NCBI GenBank assembly: GCA_905213875.1
Contig: CAJMJN010000004.1
Span: 1-64,000 of the forward strand
Direction: 5' to 3'
Length of the DNA stretch: 64,000 nt
Source: an uncultured Clostridium sp.
GTDB lineage: Bacteria > Bacillota > Clostridia > TANB77 > CAG-508
The notes under the pieces were generated by a model. That model made no database searches, was not told the origin of the DNA, and was given only the letters and a program-made list of their open reading frames with translations. Positions 26,388-36,092 of the stretch are shown piece by piece. How positions within the stretch are numbered: position 1 is the first letter of the stretch; each line of letters begins with the position of its first letter. The position numbers and the translations under genes were made by a program.

Positions 26388-28328
26388 TTATACTTCCATA
26401 ATAATTGGTATAATCATTGGGTTTCTTTTTGTTTTTGCAAATATATAATCTCTTAAGTTTTCTCTTACAGTTGTTTTTATTGTTGACCAATCACGAATTT
26501 CTCTTTCTTCACATTTTTTAACTTCATGTCTTACAACTGCTTTTACATCATCCATTAAATTTTCTGATTCTCTAACATAAACAAATCCTCTTGAAATAAC
26601 ATCTGGCCCAGCTATTACTTCTCCTGTTGATCCATCCATTGTTAATACTATGATTATTAAACCATCTTGTGATAAATGTTGTCTATCTCTTAATACAATA
26701 TTTCCAACATCTCCTACTCCTAAACCATCAACAAGCACTCTTCCACTTTGAACTGTACTTGTAAATTCAGCACTATCTTCATTAATTTCTAATACTCTAC
26801 CATTTTGTAACATTATGATGTTGTCTTTGTCTATTCCCATACTTTGAGCGGTTTCACTATGGGCAATTAATTGTCTATATTCTCCATGTACTGGTATAAA
26901 GTATTTTGGTTTCGCTAATGCTATTATTAATTTTTGTTCTTCTTGACAAGCATGTCCTGATACGTGAACATCTTCTAATGCACTATATACAACTTCTGCT
27001 CCTATTTGCATTAAATCATCAATTACTTTTGATACAAATTTCTCGTTTCCTGGTATAGGTGTTGCAGAAATAATTACTAAATCATTTGGTGTGATTTTTA
27101 CTTTTCTATGATCCCCTGCTGCCATTCTTGTTAATGCTGACATTGGTTCTCCCTGACTTCCTGTTGTAATTATAACTAGTTGTTCATCAGTATAATTTTT
27201 TATCATATCTATATCAATAAATAAATTTTCTGGACATTCGATATATCCTAATTCTCTTGCAGTTGTGATCATATTTATCATACTTCTTCCACATACTGCA
27301 ATTTTTCTGTTATATTTTATCGCTGCATTAACAATTTGTTGAACCCTGTGTACATTTGATGCAAATGTTGCTACAACTATTCTTTTTGTACAATGTAAAA
27401 ATAATTTATCAAATACTTCTCCTACTGAACTTTCAGACATTGTAAATCCTTTTCTTTCACTATTTGTACTGTCTGACATTAATGCTAAAATTCCTTGTTC
27501 TCCTAGTTCAGCAATTCTTCCAAAGTCCATTATTTTTCCATCTATTGGTGTAAAGTCTACTTTGAAGTCACCAGTGTGCAATATTGTTCCTGCTGGTGTT
27601 GTTATTCCTAGCATTACTGAATCTGGGATACTATGTGAACTTCTAATAAATTCTACTTTAAAGTTTTTTCCTAATTTAACTGTTTCGCCTTGAGTAACTT
27701 CATGTAATTCAGTTGTTCTTAATAATTTGTGTTCTTCTAATTTATTTTTTATTAATCCAACTGTTAATTTAGTTGCATAAATTGGAACATTTATTTTCTT
27801 TAATAAATATGGTATTGAACCAATATGATCTTCATGTCCATGTGTTATTACTAATCCTTTTATTTTATCCACATTTTTTTCTAGATATGTTATATCTGGT
27901 ATAACTAAGTCTATTCCTAACATATCATCTTCTGGGAATGATAAACCACAATCAACAACTATTATTTCATTTTCATATTCAAAAACTGTTATATTTTTTC
28001 CTATTTCATGTAATCCACCTAATGGAATTATTTTTAATTTTGATTTTTTGAATATTGATTTATTTGTATTTCTTGTTGTTTTTCTTCTTTGAGTAGTAGT
28101 ACTTTTTCCTGCTTTTACCGTTTTTGCGTTTTCTCTTTTAGCTATTGATGTACTTTCTTTTTCTACTGCCCTTGTTCTTCTTTTTGTTTCTGAACTTTTG
28201 GCAGTTCTTTTTACTCCTTCTCTAGTCTTTTTTACATTTTCCCCTTCTTTTTTAGCTACTCTTTTTCTTTTTGTTTCTACTTTGGCTTTACTTTTGGTTT
28301 GCTTTTTTTCTAAATTCTCTTCTGCCAT
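26388..28328 (-). CDS. rnj: Ribonuclease J, copy B
   Basis: Complete 646-residue RNase J. A basic extension of about 92 residues (Lys/Arg/Thr/Glu repeats) comes before the core at KLKIIPLGGLHEIGKN. Metal site HGHEDH at about 165-170, SHSIPDSVMLG, HTGDFKVDFTP, beta-CASP ATFASNVHRVQQIV, VHVSGHA and the C-terminal domain with GDVGNIVLRDRQ. Compared with copy A the core is very similar but several loops differ. The gene sits alone after gltX's opposite end with a long leader. Confidence 0.95.
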   Translation of the reverse strand: MAEENLEKKQTKSKAKVETKRKRVAKKEGENVKKTREGVKRTAKSSETKRRTRAVEKESTSIAKRENAKTVKAGKSTTTQRRKTTRNTNKSIFKKSKLKIIPLGGLHEIGKNITVFEYENEIIVVDCGLSFPEDDMLGIDLVIPDITYLEKNVDKIKGLVITHGHEDHIGSIPYLLKKINVPIYATKLTVGLIKNKLEEHKLLRTTELHEVTQGETVKLGKNFKVEFIRSSHSIPDSVMLGITTPAGTILHTGDFKVDFTPIDGKIMDFGRIAELGEQGILALMSDSTNSERKGFTMSESSVGEVFDKLFLHCTKRIVVATFASNVHRVQQIVNAAIKYNRKIAVCGRSMINMITTARELGYIECPENLFIDIDMIKNYTDEQLVIITTGSQGEPMSALTRMAAGDHRKVKITPNDLVIISATPIPGNEKFVSKVIDDLMQIGAEVVYSALEDVHVSGHACQEEQKLIIALAKPKYFIPVHGEYRQLIAHSETAQSMGIDKDNIIMLQNGRVLEINEDSAEFTSTVQSGRVLVDGLGVGDVGNIVLRDRQHLSQDGLIIIVLTMDGSTGEVIAGPDVISRGFVYVRESENLMDDVKAVVRHEVKKCEEREIRDWSTIKTTVRENLRDYIFAKTKRNPMIIPIIMEV

Positions 28329-28662
28329 AAAATCTCCCTTCTTTTTTATAACTTTTTGGCTTCTTGCCTAATCTCCTGAGTTTTATCTTTTTTCCTAATT
28401 ATTTTTATATACATTAATAAAGCTTATATTTATATTGCTTCTCCCAGCTTTTATATAAACTATTATAGAAAATTATATTACACAAAAATTCTCTCAATTT
28501 TTTCTCGTGTCTAAATAATCTTGCTTTACATTTTTTACATTTACTTTATTAAATTATTTTTCCGCTCTCATATTTTTCGTATACCTTACTACATTTTAAT
28601 TAGGTATCATTTATAATAAAATCTCATAATATAGCATTTACATATGCTATCAACTGTTTCCA
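28329..28662 (-). other. Long 5' leader of rnj copy B
   Basis: About 330 nt between the promoter and the start codon hold no gene. Near its 5' end is a six-codon frame starting ATGAGATTTTAT, the same twelve bases that open the short frame in the rnj copy A leader. A CTCAGGAGATTAGGCAAGAAGCC stretch near the 3' end may fold. RNA-degrading enzymes often autoregulate through long leaders; that is a possibility here, not shown. Confidence 0.45.
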
Positions 28663-28691
28663 ATTATACTATATTAGCTCGAAAAAGTCAA
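28663..28691 (-). promoter_or_regulatory. Promoter of rnj copy B
   Basis: TTGACT and TATAAT with 17 bp between them on the minus strand; the segment AATATAGTATAAT is the same as in the rnj copy A promoter. Confidence 0.75.
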
Positions 28692-28692
28692 G

Positions 28693-28736
28693 AAAAGAGG
28701 AAAGCCCAATAATTTTAAACTTTCCTCTTCAATTTT
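28693..28736 (-). terminator. Terminator of the gene at 28741-29607
   Basis: GAAGAGGAAAG pairs with CTTTCCTCTTTTC on the minus strand a few bases after the stop; T residues follow. It overlaps the -35 of the rnj copy B promoter. Confidence 0.7.
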
Positions 28737-28740
28737 ATTA

Positions 28741-29607
28741 TTATTTATTTTCTCCTCTTCCTTCTGGAAGTGCATCTGAATAGTCTATAACTACTCTTAT
28801 TCTTGTAATTGCTTTTACAGCTCTCACTATTTTACTATTTTTTATTCTTTGCCATAAACTTGGTTTAGCTTCAAATGTCATTTCTTGATTATATTGTTGT
28901 TGTTCTATTTCTTGTATTGGTGTTTCTTTTTCTGGTTCAGCAACTTCTATATTTTCAACAACAGGTTGTTCCTCTACTTCTTCAACTGGTGTTGGAATAG
29001 ATTTTAATGCATCTGCAATTTCAATTCCTATATAACTTAAAGCTTTTGATTTATCTTCTATTCTTTCCATATCTATTTCTATATGTAGATTAGATTCCAA
29101 ATTGTTTACTCTTGCATTTAGTAATTTCATTGCATCTTGATAATTTTGTGAAGTTGTTCCTTTAGCTTTTCCTATTATATTTAATGGCTCAATTATATCT
29201 TCTGAAAAATCTTCTTCTGCTGCTTTAACCTGTTCTTTCCAGTCTTCTTCTTTATTTTCAACTGCTTCCATTACTTCTTTTAATTTACCAGCTAATGCAA
29301 TATTTTCTTCTCTTTGTCTAATTAATTCTTCAATTCTTTTAGTATTTTCTTCAAATTGATTTGTTGCATATTCTACTAATCCGTAAGCTGCTTTATATAC
29401 ACTTGCTGGAAAATTTTTCTTTTTAGGATATTCTATTAAATATGTTTTTATAGATTCAACTAAATCTTTAAAATATGTATCATCTTCTAGTTGAACTATT
29501 TGTTTCTTACTTTTGGGATTTATTAATTTTTGTACTTTATCTATATTTGATAATATTTTTTCTTCAGTGATAACCATTCTCACATTTACTATGCCAGATT
29601 TAGACAT
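28741..29607 (-). CDS. Coiled-coil protein of unknown function
   Basis: I do not recognise the family. 288 residues, no signal peptide or membrane helix. Helical and charged from 1 to about 200 with a coiled-coil stretch around FEENTKRIEELIRQREENI, then an acidic Glu/Pro linker (about 205-245) and a basic C-terminal segment (PSLWQRIKNSKIVRAVKAI) that could bind membrane or nucleic acid. GAAGGAGGTAATTTACA precedes the ATG. Single-gene unit with its own promoter and terminator. Confidence 0.7.
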   Translation of the reverse strand: MSKSGIVNVRMVITEEKILSNIDKVQKLINPKSKKQIVQLEDDTYFKDLVESIKTYLIEYPKKKNFPASVYKAAYGLVEYATNQFEENTKRIEELIRQREENIALAGKLKEVMEAVENKEEDWKEQVKAAEEDFSEDIIEPLNIIGKAKGTTSQNYQDAMKLLNARVNNLESNLHIEIDMERIEDKSKALSYIGIEIADALKSIPTPVEEVEEQPVVENIEVAEPEKETPIQEIEQQQYNQEMTFEAKPSLWQRIKNSKIVRAVKAITRIRVVIDYSDALPEGRGENK

Positions 29608-29658
29608 TGTAAATTACCTCCTTCATCTTACGCGTATTCAGCTTTGCTGTTCTCTATT

Positions 29659-29687
29659 ATTATACATTAACCTACAAAAAACTACAA
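29659..29687 (-). promoter_or_regulatory. Promoter of the coiled-coil gene at 28741-29607
   Basis: TTGTAG and TATAAT with 17 bp between them on the minus strand, about 50 bp before the start codon. The rest of 29608-29878 holds only an inverted repeat near 29804-29828 (AGTCCAATTC/GAATTGGACT) that may terminate transcription. Confidence 0.6.
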
Positions 29688-29878
29688 GATACAGCAGTTA
29701 TTTTTTCTGTTAAATTTTTATTACAGTAACATTACAATAATATTACAAAAAAGTTTTAATGGTATTTCTGCATTGTTTTTCGATTTCTATGACTCATGAA
29801 ATAAGTCCAATTCTAATCGAATTGGACTCTTTTAGAGCTAAAATATCTGTACTTACAATAAATTTATCATATTTTTTC

Positions 29879-31591
29879 TTATAATACTGTTTTTATTTCT
29901 TCAGCTCTTTTTGTTTTCTGTGTTGTTGTTTTTATTAATTCTTTATCTGTAATACTAATATCCCTAATATATTTATAAGCTGGCATTTCCTTATTTACTT
30001 TTTTAACTTCTTTCCATAGTATATCTTTTAATTCAGATTCATCTATAGTTCCATATGCTTCTTTTGCAATTTCTGGATCATATACAATTTTAGCACAAAT
30101 TTTATAATCCCCATCATCTTCTGGTCTTCCATATACAAAACTTTCTTTAACCCCTTCAATTTTATTTACTAATGTCTCTAGTTCTTCTGGGAATATATTT
30201 TTTCCATTTTTTAATACTATTACAAATTTCTTTCTTCCAGAAATAAATATATATCCATCTTTATCTATTCTTGCTAAGTCTCCTGTATGTAGCCATTCTC
30301 CTTCTAATGTTTCTTTTGTAGCTTCTTCATTATTATAATAACCAAGCATAATTGATGGTCCTTTTGCTACTAGTTCTCCAATTCCATCTTCATCTGGGTC
30401 TAATATTTTCGCATCTATACTCGGAAAAGCTTTTCCTATTGATCCTATTTTTTGATACTTGTCATCCTCAGCAGCTATAACTGGTGAACTTTCTGTAAGT
30501 CCATATCCTTGGTACATTGTAAATCCCATTGCATTAAATCCTTTTTCTGTTTCTGGATCTAATGCAGCACCTCCTGAAACAAATAATCTAGCATCTTCAC
30601 CTAATGTTTGATGTACTTCTTTAAATAATTGTTTTCTTATATCAATACCAAATTTTAGTAGAAATTGGCTTATTTTCATTCCTTTTTTTACCGTTTCTAG
30701 TTTACCTTTTTTCTCAATTCCTTTCATTACTTTTTTATACATAGATTCAAAAAGTATTGGAACTGATATCATTGCTGTAATTTTATATTCTTTTATATTT
30801 TCTGCAATATGTCTTATCCCATCACAGAAGCAAATTGCTCCACCAACTGATATTGGATATAAAAATCCAACTGTACATTCAAAAGTATGATGTAATGGTA
30901 AAAACGATAAAAATCTATCTTTTTCTGTTACTTTTATTACTGATGTAATATCTGCTAAATTTGAACAAATATTTTTATGTGATAACATTACTGCTTTTGA
31001 CATTGCTGTTGTTCCTGAAGTAAATAACATTATTCCCATTTTTTCGTTATCTATTTTAGCATTTAAAAATTCTTTGTTTCCATTATCTATTAGTACTTTT
31101 CCTTGTTCTGTTAGCTCTTTTTGTGATTTTATACCATCTTCTTCTTTTTCTAAATCCATAGATATAAAATATTTTAAATTAGTATTTTTTTGTTCTTTTA
31201 TTTTATTCATAACTTCATTATATTTTTTTGAATAAAATATTGCTTCAACTTCTGAACGAATTATTAAATTTTCAATTTCATTGTCTGGTAATGCTTTATC
31301 TAAAGGAACAATTACTCCTACTCCTGTTGCAACTGCAAGGTAATCCACTGCCCATTCATATCTATTTTCTGATATTACAGCTATTCTCTTATCTTTTAGT
31401 CCCATATCTATCAATTTTGTTCCTAAATTGTTTATTTCATCTCTGAATTCTTTATGTGTTATTTCCATAAATTTATCTTTTTTTTCTGTCTTAAATATAT
31501 ATGCTGGTCTATCTCCAAACTTTTTCCCTGATTCTTGTAGCATTTCTTTTAAATCTGAATATTTTGTAAATTTATGTATTGGTTTTCTCAT
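29879..31591 (-). CDS. Long-chain acyl-CoA synthetase (AMP-forming)
   Basis: Adenylate-forming enzyme that activates a carboxylic acid, probably a long-chain fatty acid, to acyl-CoA. About 570 residues: the P-loop-like motif MLFTSGTTAMSKAV, GYGLTESSPVIA (A5), GEWLHTGDLARID (A7), SGRKKFVIVLKNGKNIFPEELE (A8). The start at 31591 (MRKPIHKF) is preferred; an ATG 12 bp upstream touches the AGAAGGG site. A TetR gene lies 55-70 bp upstream in the same direction. Confidence 0.88.
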   Translation of the reverse strand: MRKPIHKFTKYSDLKEMLQESGKKFGDRPAYIFKTEKKDKFMEITHKEFRDEINNLGTKLIDMGLKDKRIAVISENRYEWAVDYLAVATGVGVIVPLDKALPDNEIENLIIRSEVEAIFYSKKYNEVMNKIKEQKNTNLKYFISMDLEKEEDGIKSQKELTEQGKVLIDNGNKEFLNAKIDNEKMGIMLFTSGTTAMSKAVMLSHKNICSNLADITSVIKVTEKDRFLSFLPLHHTFECTVGFLYPISVGGAICFCDGIRHIAENIKEYKITAMISVPILFESMYKKVMKGIEKKGKLETVKKGMKISQFLLKFGIDIRKQLFKEVHQTLGEDARLFVSGGAALDPETEKGFNAMGFTMYQGYGLTESSPVIAAEDDKYQKIGSIGKAFPSIDAKILDPDEDGIGELVAKGPSIMLGYYNNEEATKETLEGEWLHTGDLARIDKDGYIFISGRKKFVIVLKNGKNIFPEELETLVNKIEGVKESFVYGRPEDDGDYKICAKIVYDPEIAKEAYGTIDESELKDILWKEVKKVNKEMPAYKYIRDISITDKELIKTTTQKTKRAEEIKTVL

Positions 31592-31658
31592 TATTAAAAT
31601 CATTCCCTTCTAAAGGTTTCAAATAATTTACTAATTTTTTATTATTATATCTACCTTA

Positions 31659-32228
31659 TTAATGTACCTTTAATCCTTTTATTATTGTATTTTCAAATTC
31701 TTTATATAATTTTATGATATTAAATTCCTCTTTATCTCTTACTTTATATACTAAACTTGAGCAAATTAATCCATATATTTCTGAAGCAATTGCTTGTGGG
31801 TTTCCAGCCTTTATCTCTCCTTTTTCTATCCCTTCTTTTACTATTTGTTCAATTTGATTTATGTATAGAAAAATTTGATTTTTACACATTTGATTTCTTG
31901 ATTCATTTCCCCAAAATTGACTTAATAAAATTGTTATAAGATCTTCATATTTATCTACAATTTTTATTTGTATTAAAACAATTGCTTTTAGCTTATCTAT
32001 ATAATTAGAAAATTTTGCAGTTTTTATATCAACACTATTTTGTAATAATTTTATCCCTTCTTCAACAAGAAAATTAAATATTTCTTCTTTACTCGAAAAA
32101 TGATAATATAAAGTTCCCTTAGCCACTCCTACTGTTGCAGTTATTTCTTCTATACTGGTAGCGTCATATCCTTTTTCTGCAAATAGTTTCATTGAAGTTT
32201 CAAATATTTTTCTTTTCGTTTTATTCAT
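31659..32228 (-). CDS. TetR/AcrR-family transcriptional regulator
   Basis: 189 residues. The N-terminal HTH (FETSMKLFAEKGYDATSIEEITATVGVAKGTLYYHF) is typical TetR; the rest is a helical ligand domain. It is upstream of and probably cotranscribed with the acyl-CoA synthetase, so it likely controls that gene in response to a fatty acid or acyl-CoA. Confidence 0.9.
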   Translation of the reverse strand: MNKTKRKIFETSMKLFAEKGYDATSIEEITATVGVAKGTLYYHFSSKEEIFNFLVEEGIKLLQNSVDIKTAKFSNYIDKLKAIVLIQIKIVDKYEDLITILLSQFWGNESRNQMCKNQIFLYINQIEQIVKEGIEKGEIKAGNPQAIASEIYGLICSSLVYKVRDKEEFNIIKLYKEFENTIIKGLKVH

Positions 32229-32374
32229 TTTTACCTCATTTCAATTTCATAGGATAAAGTTTTACTTGCTTAAACTTTTTAATTATTATTTTTTATCCAT
32301 AATAATTCCTACTTATTATATATATTTTTATTCAATAATGCAATAGTTTTATTTTTTTTTGAATCACTCGTACA

Positions 32375-32444
32375 AAAAATACCATTAAACATTTTTATTA
32401 TTTTAGAAATTTACTTTCTACTTACATGTTTCAATGGTATTTTT
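32375..32444 (-). terminator. Terminator of the coiled-coil repeat gene
   Basis: AATGGTATTTTT-type stem: AAAAATACCATT at 32375-32386 pairs with AATGGTATTTTT at 32433-32444, about 40 bp after the stop at 32483. Confidence 0.5.
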
Positions 32445-32482
32445 ATTATAATTATAATTCCTTTATTTACATTATAAAAATT

Positions 32483-33070
32483 TTATTTTACTATATGTAA
32501 TTTGTTTTCTACTTTATTATTGGGATTTACAAGTTGTTTTATATATTCTAAAGTTTCATTTTGTACTTCTAAGATTTTTCCAATATTTAATCTATTTATT
32601 CTAATGTCATCTTTCATGACTAATTGTTCATTTCTAATTTCTATTTGTCCTTCTTTTAGAATTTTAATATCACTTTTCATTTGTTTCATATCTTTTTTCA
32701 TTGTCTGTTGTTCTCTTTTTATATTCTTTATGTCTTTTTTCATTACTTGTTGTTCTTCTTTGATGTTCTTGATATCTTCTTTCATTACTTGTTGTTCTTC
32801 TTTTATGTTTTTGATATCTTCTTTCATTACTTGTTGTTCTTCTTTTATGTTTTTGATATCTTCTTTCATTACTTGTTGTTCTTCCTTTATGACTTTGATA
32901 TCTTTTTCCATTACATCTTGTCTTTCTTTTATGTTCTTGATGTCTTTTTTTATTACATGTTGCTCTTCTTTTATATTCTTGATATCATCTTTCATCTCGT
33001 ATTGAGCAGATTTAACATCTTTAACTTCGGAACTTATTGTTTTAAGAATATTTATAATTTTTTCTTCCAA
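32483..33070 (-). CDS. Coiled-coil protein of 14-residue tandem repeats
   Basis: 195 residues, almost all charged helix. A 14-residue unit (KNIKEEQQVMKEDI) is repeated about seven times in the middle, with d/e heptad spacing of Ile, Val and Met, so it should form a long parallel coiled coil. No signal peptide or membrane segment, no Cys. Similar repeat proteins have been annotated as phage tail or septation-type accessory proteins, but no function can be assigned here. Confidence 0.75.
   Translation of the reverse strand: MEEKIINILKTISSEVKDVKSAQYEMKDDIKNIKEEQHVIKKDIKNIKERQDVMEKDIKVIKEEQQVMKEDIKNIKEEQQVMKEDIKNIKEEQQVMKEDIKNIKEEQQVMKKDIKNIKREQQTMKKDMKQMKSDIKILKEGQIEIRNEQLVMKDDIRINRLNIGKILEVQNETLEYIKQLVNPNNKVENKLHIVK
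32699..32992. repeat. 42-bp tandem repeats in the coiled-coil gene
   Basis: Seven units with starts at 32699, 32741, 32783, 32825, 32867, 32909 and 32951; two central units are identical and the outer ones have drifted. The period equals 14 codons, so copy number can change by slippage without a frameshift. Confidence 0.85.
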
Positions 33071-33438
33071 TGTAAATTCCTCCTTTCTGCAGTAATTTTA
33101 CTATTAAATTTTTATTAATTCAATAGTAAATTATTTCTAGGTTTACTAATAGATTTCAGTTTTTTACAATTTTTTTGAAATTTTTTTCGATTTAATTTTT
33201 GAATTCAATTTAAATAAAAAAATAAATTTTGAATAAAACTTTAGATAAATTAAAATATTTATATTAAAGAAATTATAATTATCAATTATCTTAACACATT
33301 TTTAAAATCACATCAACTATATTTGTTATAATTTTACATTTCTTTTACATTTTATACTATAATCTTTACTTTTTATTTTAACTAATATAAAATAACAGAA
33401 GATTGGTTATACTAATAAAAAAACTTTGGAGGAAACAA
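33071..33438 (+). promoter_or_regulatory. Intergenic region with probable promoter of the Lon-family gene
   Basis: No gene is seen. TTTACT (33365) and TAAAAT (33388) with 17 bp spacing give a plausible promoter for the plus-strand protease gene. An inverted repeat TTTACTATT/AATAGTAAA lies at 33107-33133. The remainder is over 85% AT. Confidence 0.4.
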
Positions 33439-35832
33439 ATGAAAAATAAAAATGAATTAAATTACAAAGATTTAAAAATGAACTGTAATCCTAATATTTT
33501 TAACTTTGATTCTACAGCTGAATTAGAAGCTATTCAAGATGGTATTGGTCAAGAAAGAGGAATTAAAGCTTTAGAATTTGGTTTACAAGTTGATTTAAAA
33601 GGTTATAATTTATATCTTGAAGGACCTAGTGGTGTTGGTAAAACTTCATATACTAGAAATTACTTAAATAAAATATCAGCTAAGAAAAAAATTCCTTCTG
33701 ACTGGTGTTATGTTTATAATTTTCAGAATCCTAATGAGCCTATTGCAATTGAATTTCCTGCTGGAAAAGGTAAAGAATTCAAAGATGATATGGATGGATT
33801 TATTAAAGAAATCAAAAAAGATATTCAAAAAACATTTAATAATGATGATTTTGAAAAAGAAAAAGCTTTAATAAAACAAGAATTTGAAGCTAGACGTTCT
33901 GCTTTATTAGACAAATTGAATGAAAGTGCTTCGAAATACGATTTTCAAGTAAAAACTGCACAAAATGGTATTTATATGATGCCTGTAGTTAATGGAAAAG
34001 TTATTGAAGAAGAAGATTTTGAAAAATTAGATGATGAATTAAAAAAGAGTTATGAAGAAAAATCTGCAGTTGTTCAAGAACAAATAATGACGGTAATTAA
34101 TCAAATAAAAGAAATTGAACGTCAATCAGATAAAAGAATTTCAGAATGGCAATCAAATGTTGCCTTGCTTACAGTTAACGCACATATTAATTACTTAAAA
34201 TCAAAATATAAAAGAATTAAAAAAGTTAATAATTTTTTCAATGATGTTAAACAAGATGTATTAAAAAATATACCTGTATTTTTAGATGATAATGAAAAAA
34301 ATCAAAATACTCAACAACAGCCAATGAATCCGGCAATGAAGAAGCCTGATCCTTGTTTGAATTATAGAGTTAATCTATTTATAGATAATTCTAATAAAGA
34401 AGGTGCACCAGTTATTATGGATTCTAACTATTCTTATAATAACATCTTTGGTGCAATAGAATATGAAAATTATTACGGTTCTTTAAAGACTGACCACACA
34501 ATGTTAAAACCTGGTCTTTTACAACAAGCAAATGGAGGATATATAATATTCCAAGCAAAAGATTTATTAGCTAATGGTGCTTGTTATGAAGCCCTAAAAA
34601 AAGCTTTAAGAGTTAAACAAATTGCTATTGAAAATGCAACAGATCAACGTTCTTCAATGGTATTAATTTCTTTAAAGCCTGAACCTATTCCACTTAATTT
34701 AAAAGTTATATTAATTGGAAATGCTCAAATATACCAAACTCTTTTAGCTATGGATTCTGATTTTAGAAAATTATTTAAAATAAAAGTTGAATTTGAAGAA
34801 TCTGCTACATTAAACACAGCAAATGCTAATAAACTTGCTCAAATAATACATGGGTTCTGTGAGTATGAAGAATTACCACATTTAGACAAAGATGCAATGG
34901 CAAAATTAATTGAATATTCATCTAAATTAGCAGGAAGCCATAGTAAACTTTCTACAAGATTTGACGATTTAACTCAAATAGTTGGAGAAGCTGCAACTTG
35001 GGCAAAACTTTCTCGTTCAAAAACTGTTACTCCAAAATTTATAGATAAAGCTTTGGCAGAGCGTGTTGAGAGAGTAAAAAAATATGATGAAAAATATTTA
35101 GAAATGATTAAACAAAATACACTTCTTATTGATACAACTGGTTTTAAAGTTGGTCAGTTAAATGGTCTTACTGTCTTAACAATAGGTGATTATACATTTG
35201 GGAAACCTGCTAGAATTACAGTTAATACATATACTGGAAAAAATGGAGTAGTAAATATAGAAAGAGAAGTTGAAATATCTGGTCCTTCACATTCTAAGGG
35301 AGTTCTTATTTTAACTGGATATTTAGGGGAAATGTTTGCACAAGATATTCCATTATGCTTAACTGCTAGTATATGTTTTGAACAGTTATACAATGGTGTA
35401 GATGGTGATAGTGCTTCTAGCACTGAATTATATGGGCTACTTTCTAGTTTGTCTGGAATCCCAATTAACCAATCAATAGCTGTAACTGGTTCTGTAAATC
35501 AAAAAGGCCAAATACAACCTATTGGTGGTGTTAATGAAAAAATCGAAGGATTTTTCCAAGTTTGTCAGTCTCGTGGATTAGATGGAAGTCATGGAGTTAT
35601 GATTCCAATACAAAATGTTGATAACTTACAATTATCTGATGAAATTGTAGAAGCTGTAAAAGATAAAAAATTCCACATTTATGCAGTTTCAACTATTGAA
35701 GAAGGAATTGAAGTTTTAACAGGTGTTCCAGCTGGCAAAAAAGATAAAGATGGAAATTTCCCTGCAGGAACTGTAAATTATTTAGTTGCAGAAAAATTGA
35801 AAAAATTTGCAAAAGCAACTGAAAGGAATTAA
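33439..35832 (+). CDS. ATP-dependent Lon-family protease (AAA_32/S16)
   Basis: Protease of the Lon-related AAA_32 group. The start at 33439 (MKNKNELNYKDL) has TTTGGAGG upstream. 797 residues: Walker A GPSGVGKT near 58, a long inserted helical region (about 130-300), AAA sub-domains, then an S16 peptidase domain with the catalytic Ser in DGDSASSTEL (about 655) and the catalytic Lys in PIGGVNEK (about 699). No N-terminal LAN domain, unlike classical Lon; closer to LonB/LonC-like proteins. Monocistronic. Confidence 0.9.
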   Translation: MKNKNELNYKDLKMNCNPNIFNFDSTAELEAIQDGIGQERGIKALEFGLQVDLKGYNLYLEGPSGVGKTSYTRNYLNKISAKKKIPSDWCYVYNFQNPNEPIAIEFPAGKGKEFKDDMDGFIKEIKKDIQKTFNNDDFEKEKALIKQEFEARRSALLDKLNESASKYDFQVKTAQNGIYMMPVVNGKVIEEEDFEKLDDELKKSYEEKSAVVQEQIMTVINQIKEIERQSDKRISEWQSNVALLTVNAHINYLKSKYKRIKKVNNFFNDVKQDVLKNIPVFLDDNEKNQNTQQQPMNPAMKKPDPCLNYRVNLFIDNSNKEGAPVIMDSNYSYNNIFGAIEYENYYGSLKTDHTMLKPGLLQQANGGYIIFQAKDLLANGACYEALKKALRVKQIAIENATDQRSSMVLISLKPEPIPLNLKVILIGNAQIYQTLLAMDSDFRKLFKIKVEFEESATLNTANANKLAQIIHGFCEYEELPHLDKDAMAKLIEYSSKLAGSHSKLSTRFDDLTQIVGEAATWAKLSRSKTVTPKFIDKALAERVERVKKYDEKYLEMIKQNTLLIDTTGFKVGQLNGLTVLTIGDYTFGKPARITVNTYTGKNGVVNIEREVEISGPSHSKGVLILTGYLGEMFAQDIPLCLTASICFEQLYNGVDGDSASSTELYGLLSSLSGIPINQSIAVTGSVNQKGQIQPIGGVNEKIEGFFQVCQSRGLDGSHGVMIPIQNVDNLQLSDEIVEAVKDKKFHIYAVSTIEEGIEVLTGVPAGKKDKDGNFPAGTVNYLVAEKLKKFAKATERN

Positions 35833-35849
35833 AAAATATATAATTAACT

Positions 35850-36032
35850 AAAAAGACTTTAGGTAAACTTTGAATGAAGTTACGAATGCGACTGGAGAAA
35901 TTTTAGAAATTCTTACGTAGTTTTATGGAAAGAGTTCATTTTTAATGGAAGGGTGCCATAAAATAAGTTAGAATTTCGTAAATTTCGTAATGAGCCGAGA
36001 AACGTAATGAAAAGTTTACCTAAAGTCTTTTT
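35850..36032. repeat. 183-bp long palindromic element
   Basis: Perfect 22-bp terminal inverted repeats (AAAAAGACTTTAGGTAAACT...). Inside, GAAATTCTTACGTAG-TTTTATGG and CCATAAAATAAGTTAGAATTTC form a second, imperfect long stem around GAAGGGTG. It is after the Lon-family gene and encodes nothing. Unrelated in sequence to the 116/114-bp pair. It could be a MITE or a structured RNA; the outer stem plus TTTTTT could also terminate transcription. Confidence 0.7.
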
Positions 36033-36092
36033 TATATTAATAAATTGGTAGCTTTTATAATCCCTGTGTCATAGTATATACCAATTTTTCAA

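Noticed and set aside
32699..32992. Regular 42-bp repeats that could look like a CRISPR array
   Set aside because: The repeats are contiguous with no spacers and encode an in-frame 14-residue coiled-coil unit.
32502..33118. Plus-strand frames opposite the coiled-coil repeat gene
   Set aside because: They are shadows of the repetitive minus-strand gene and have no ribosome-binding site.
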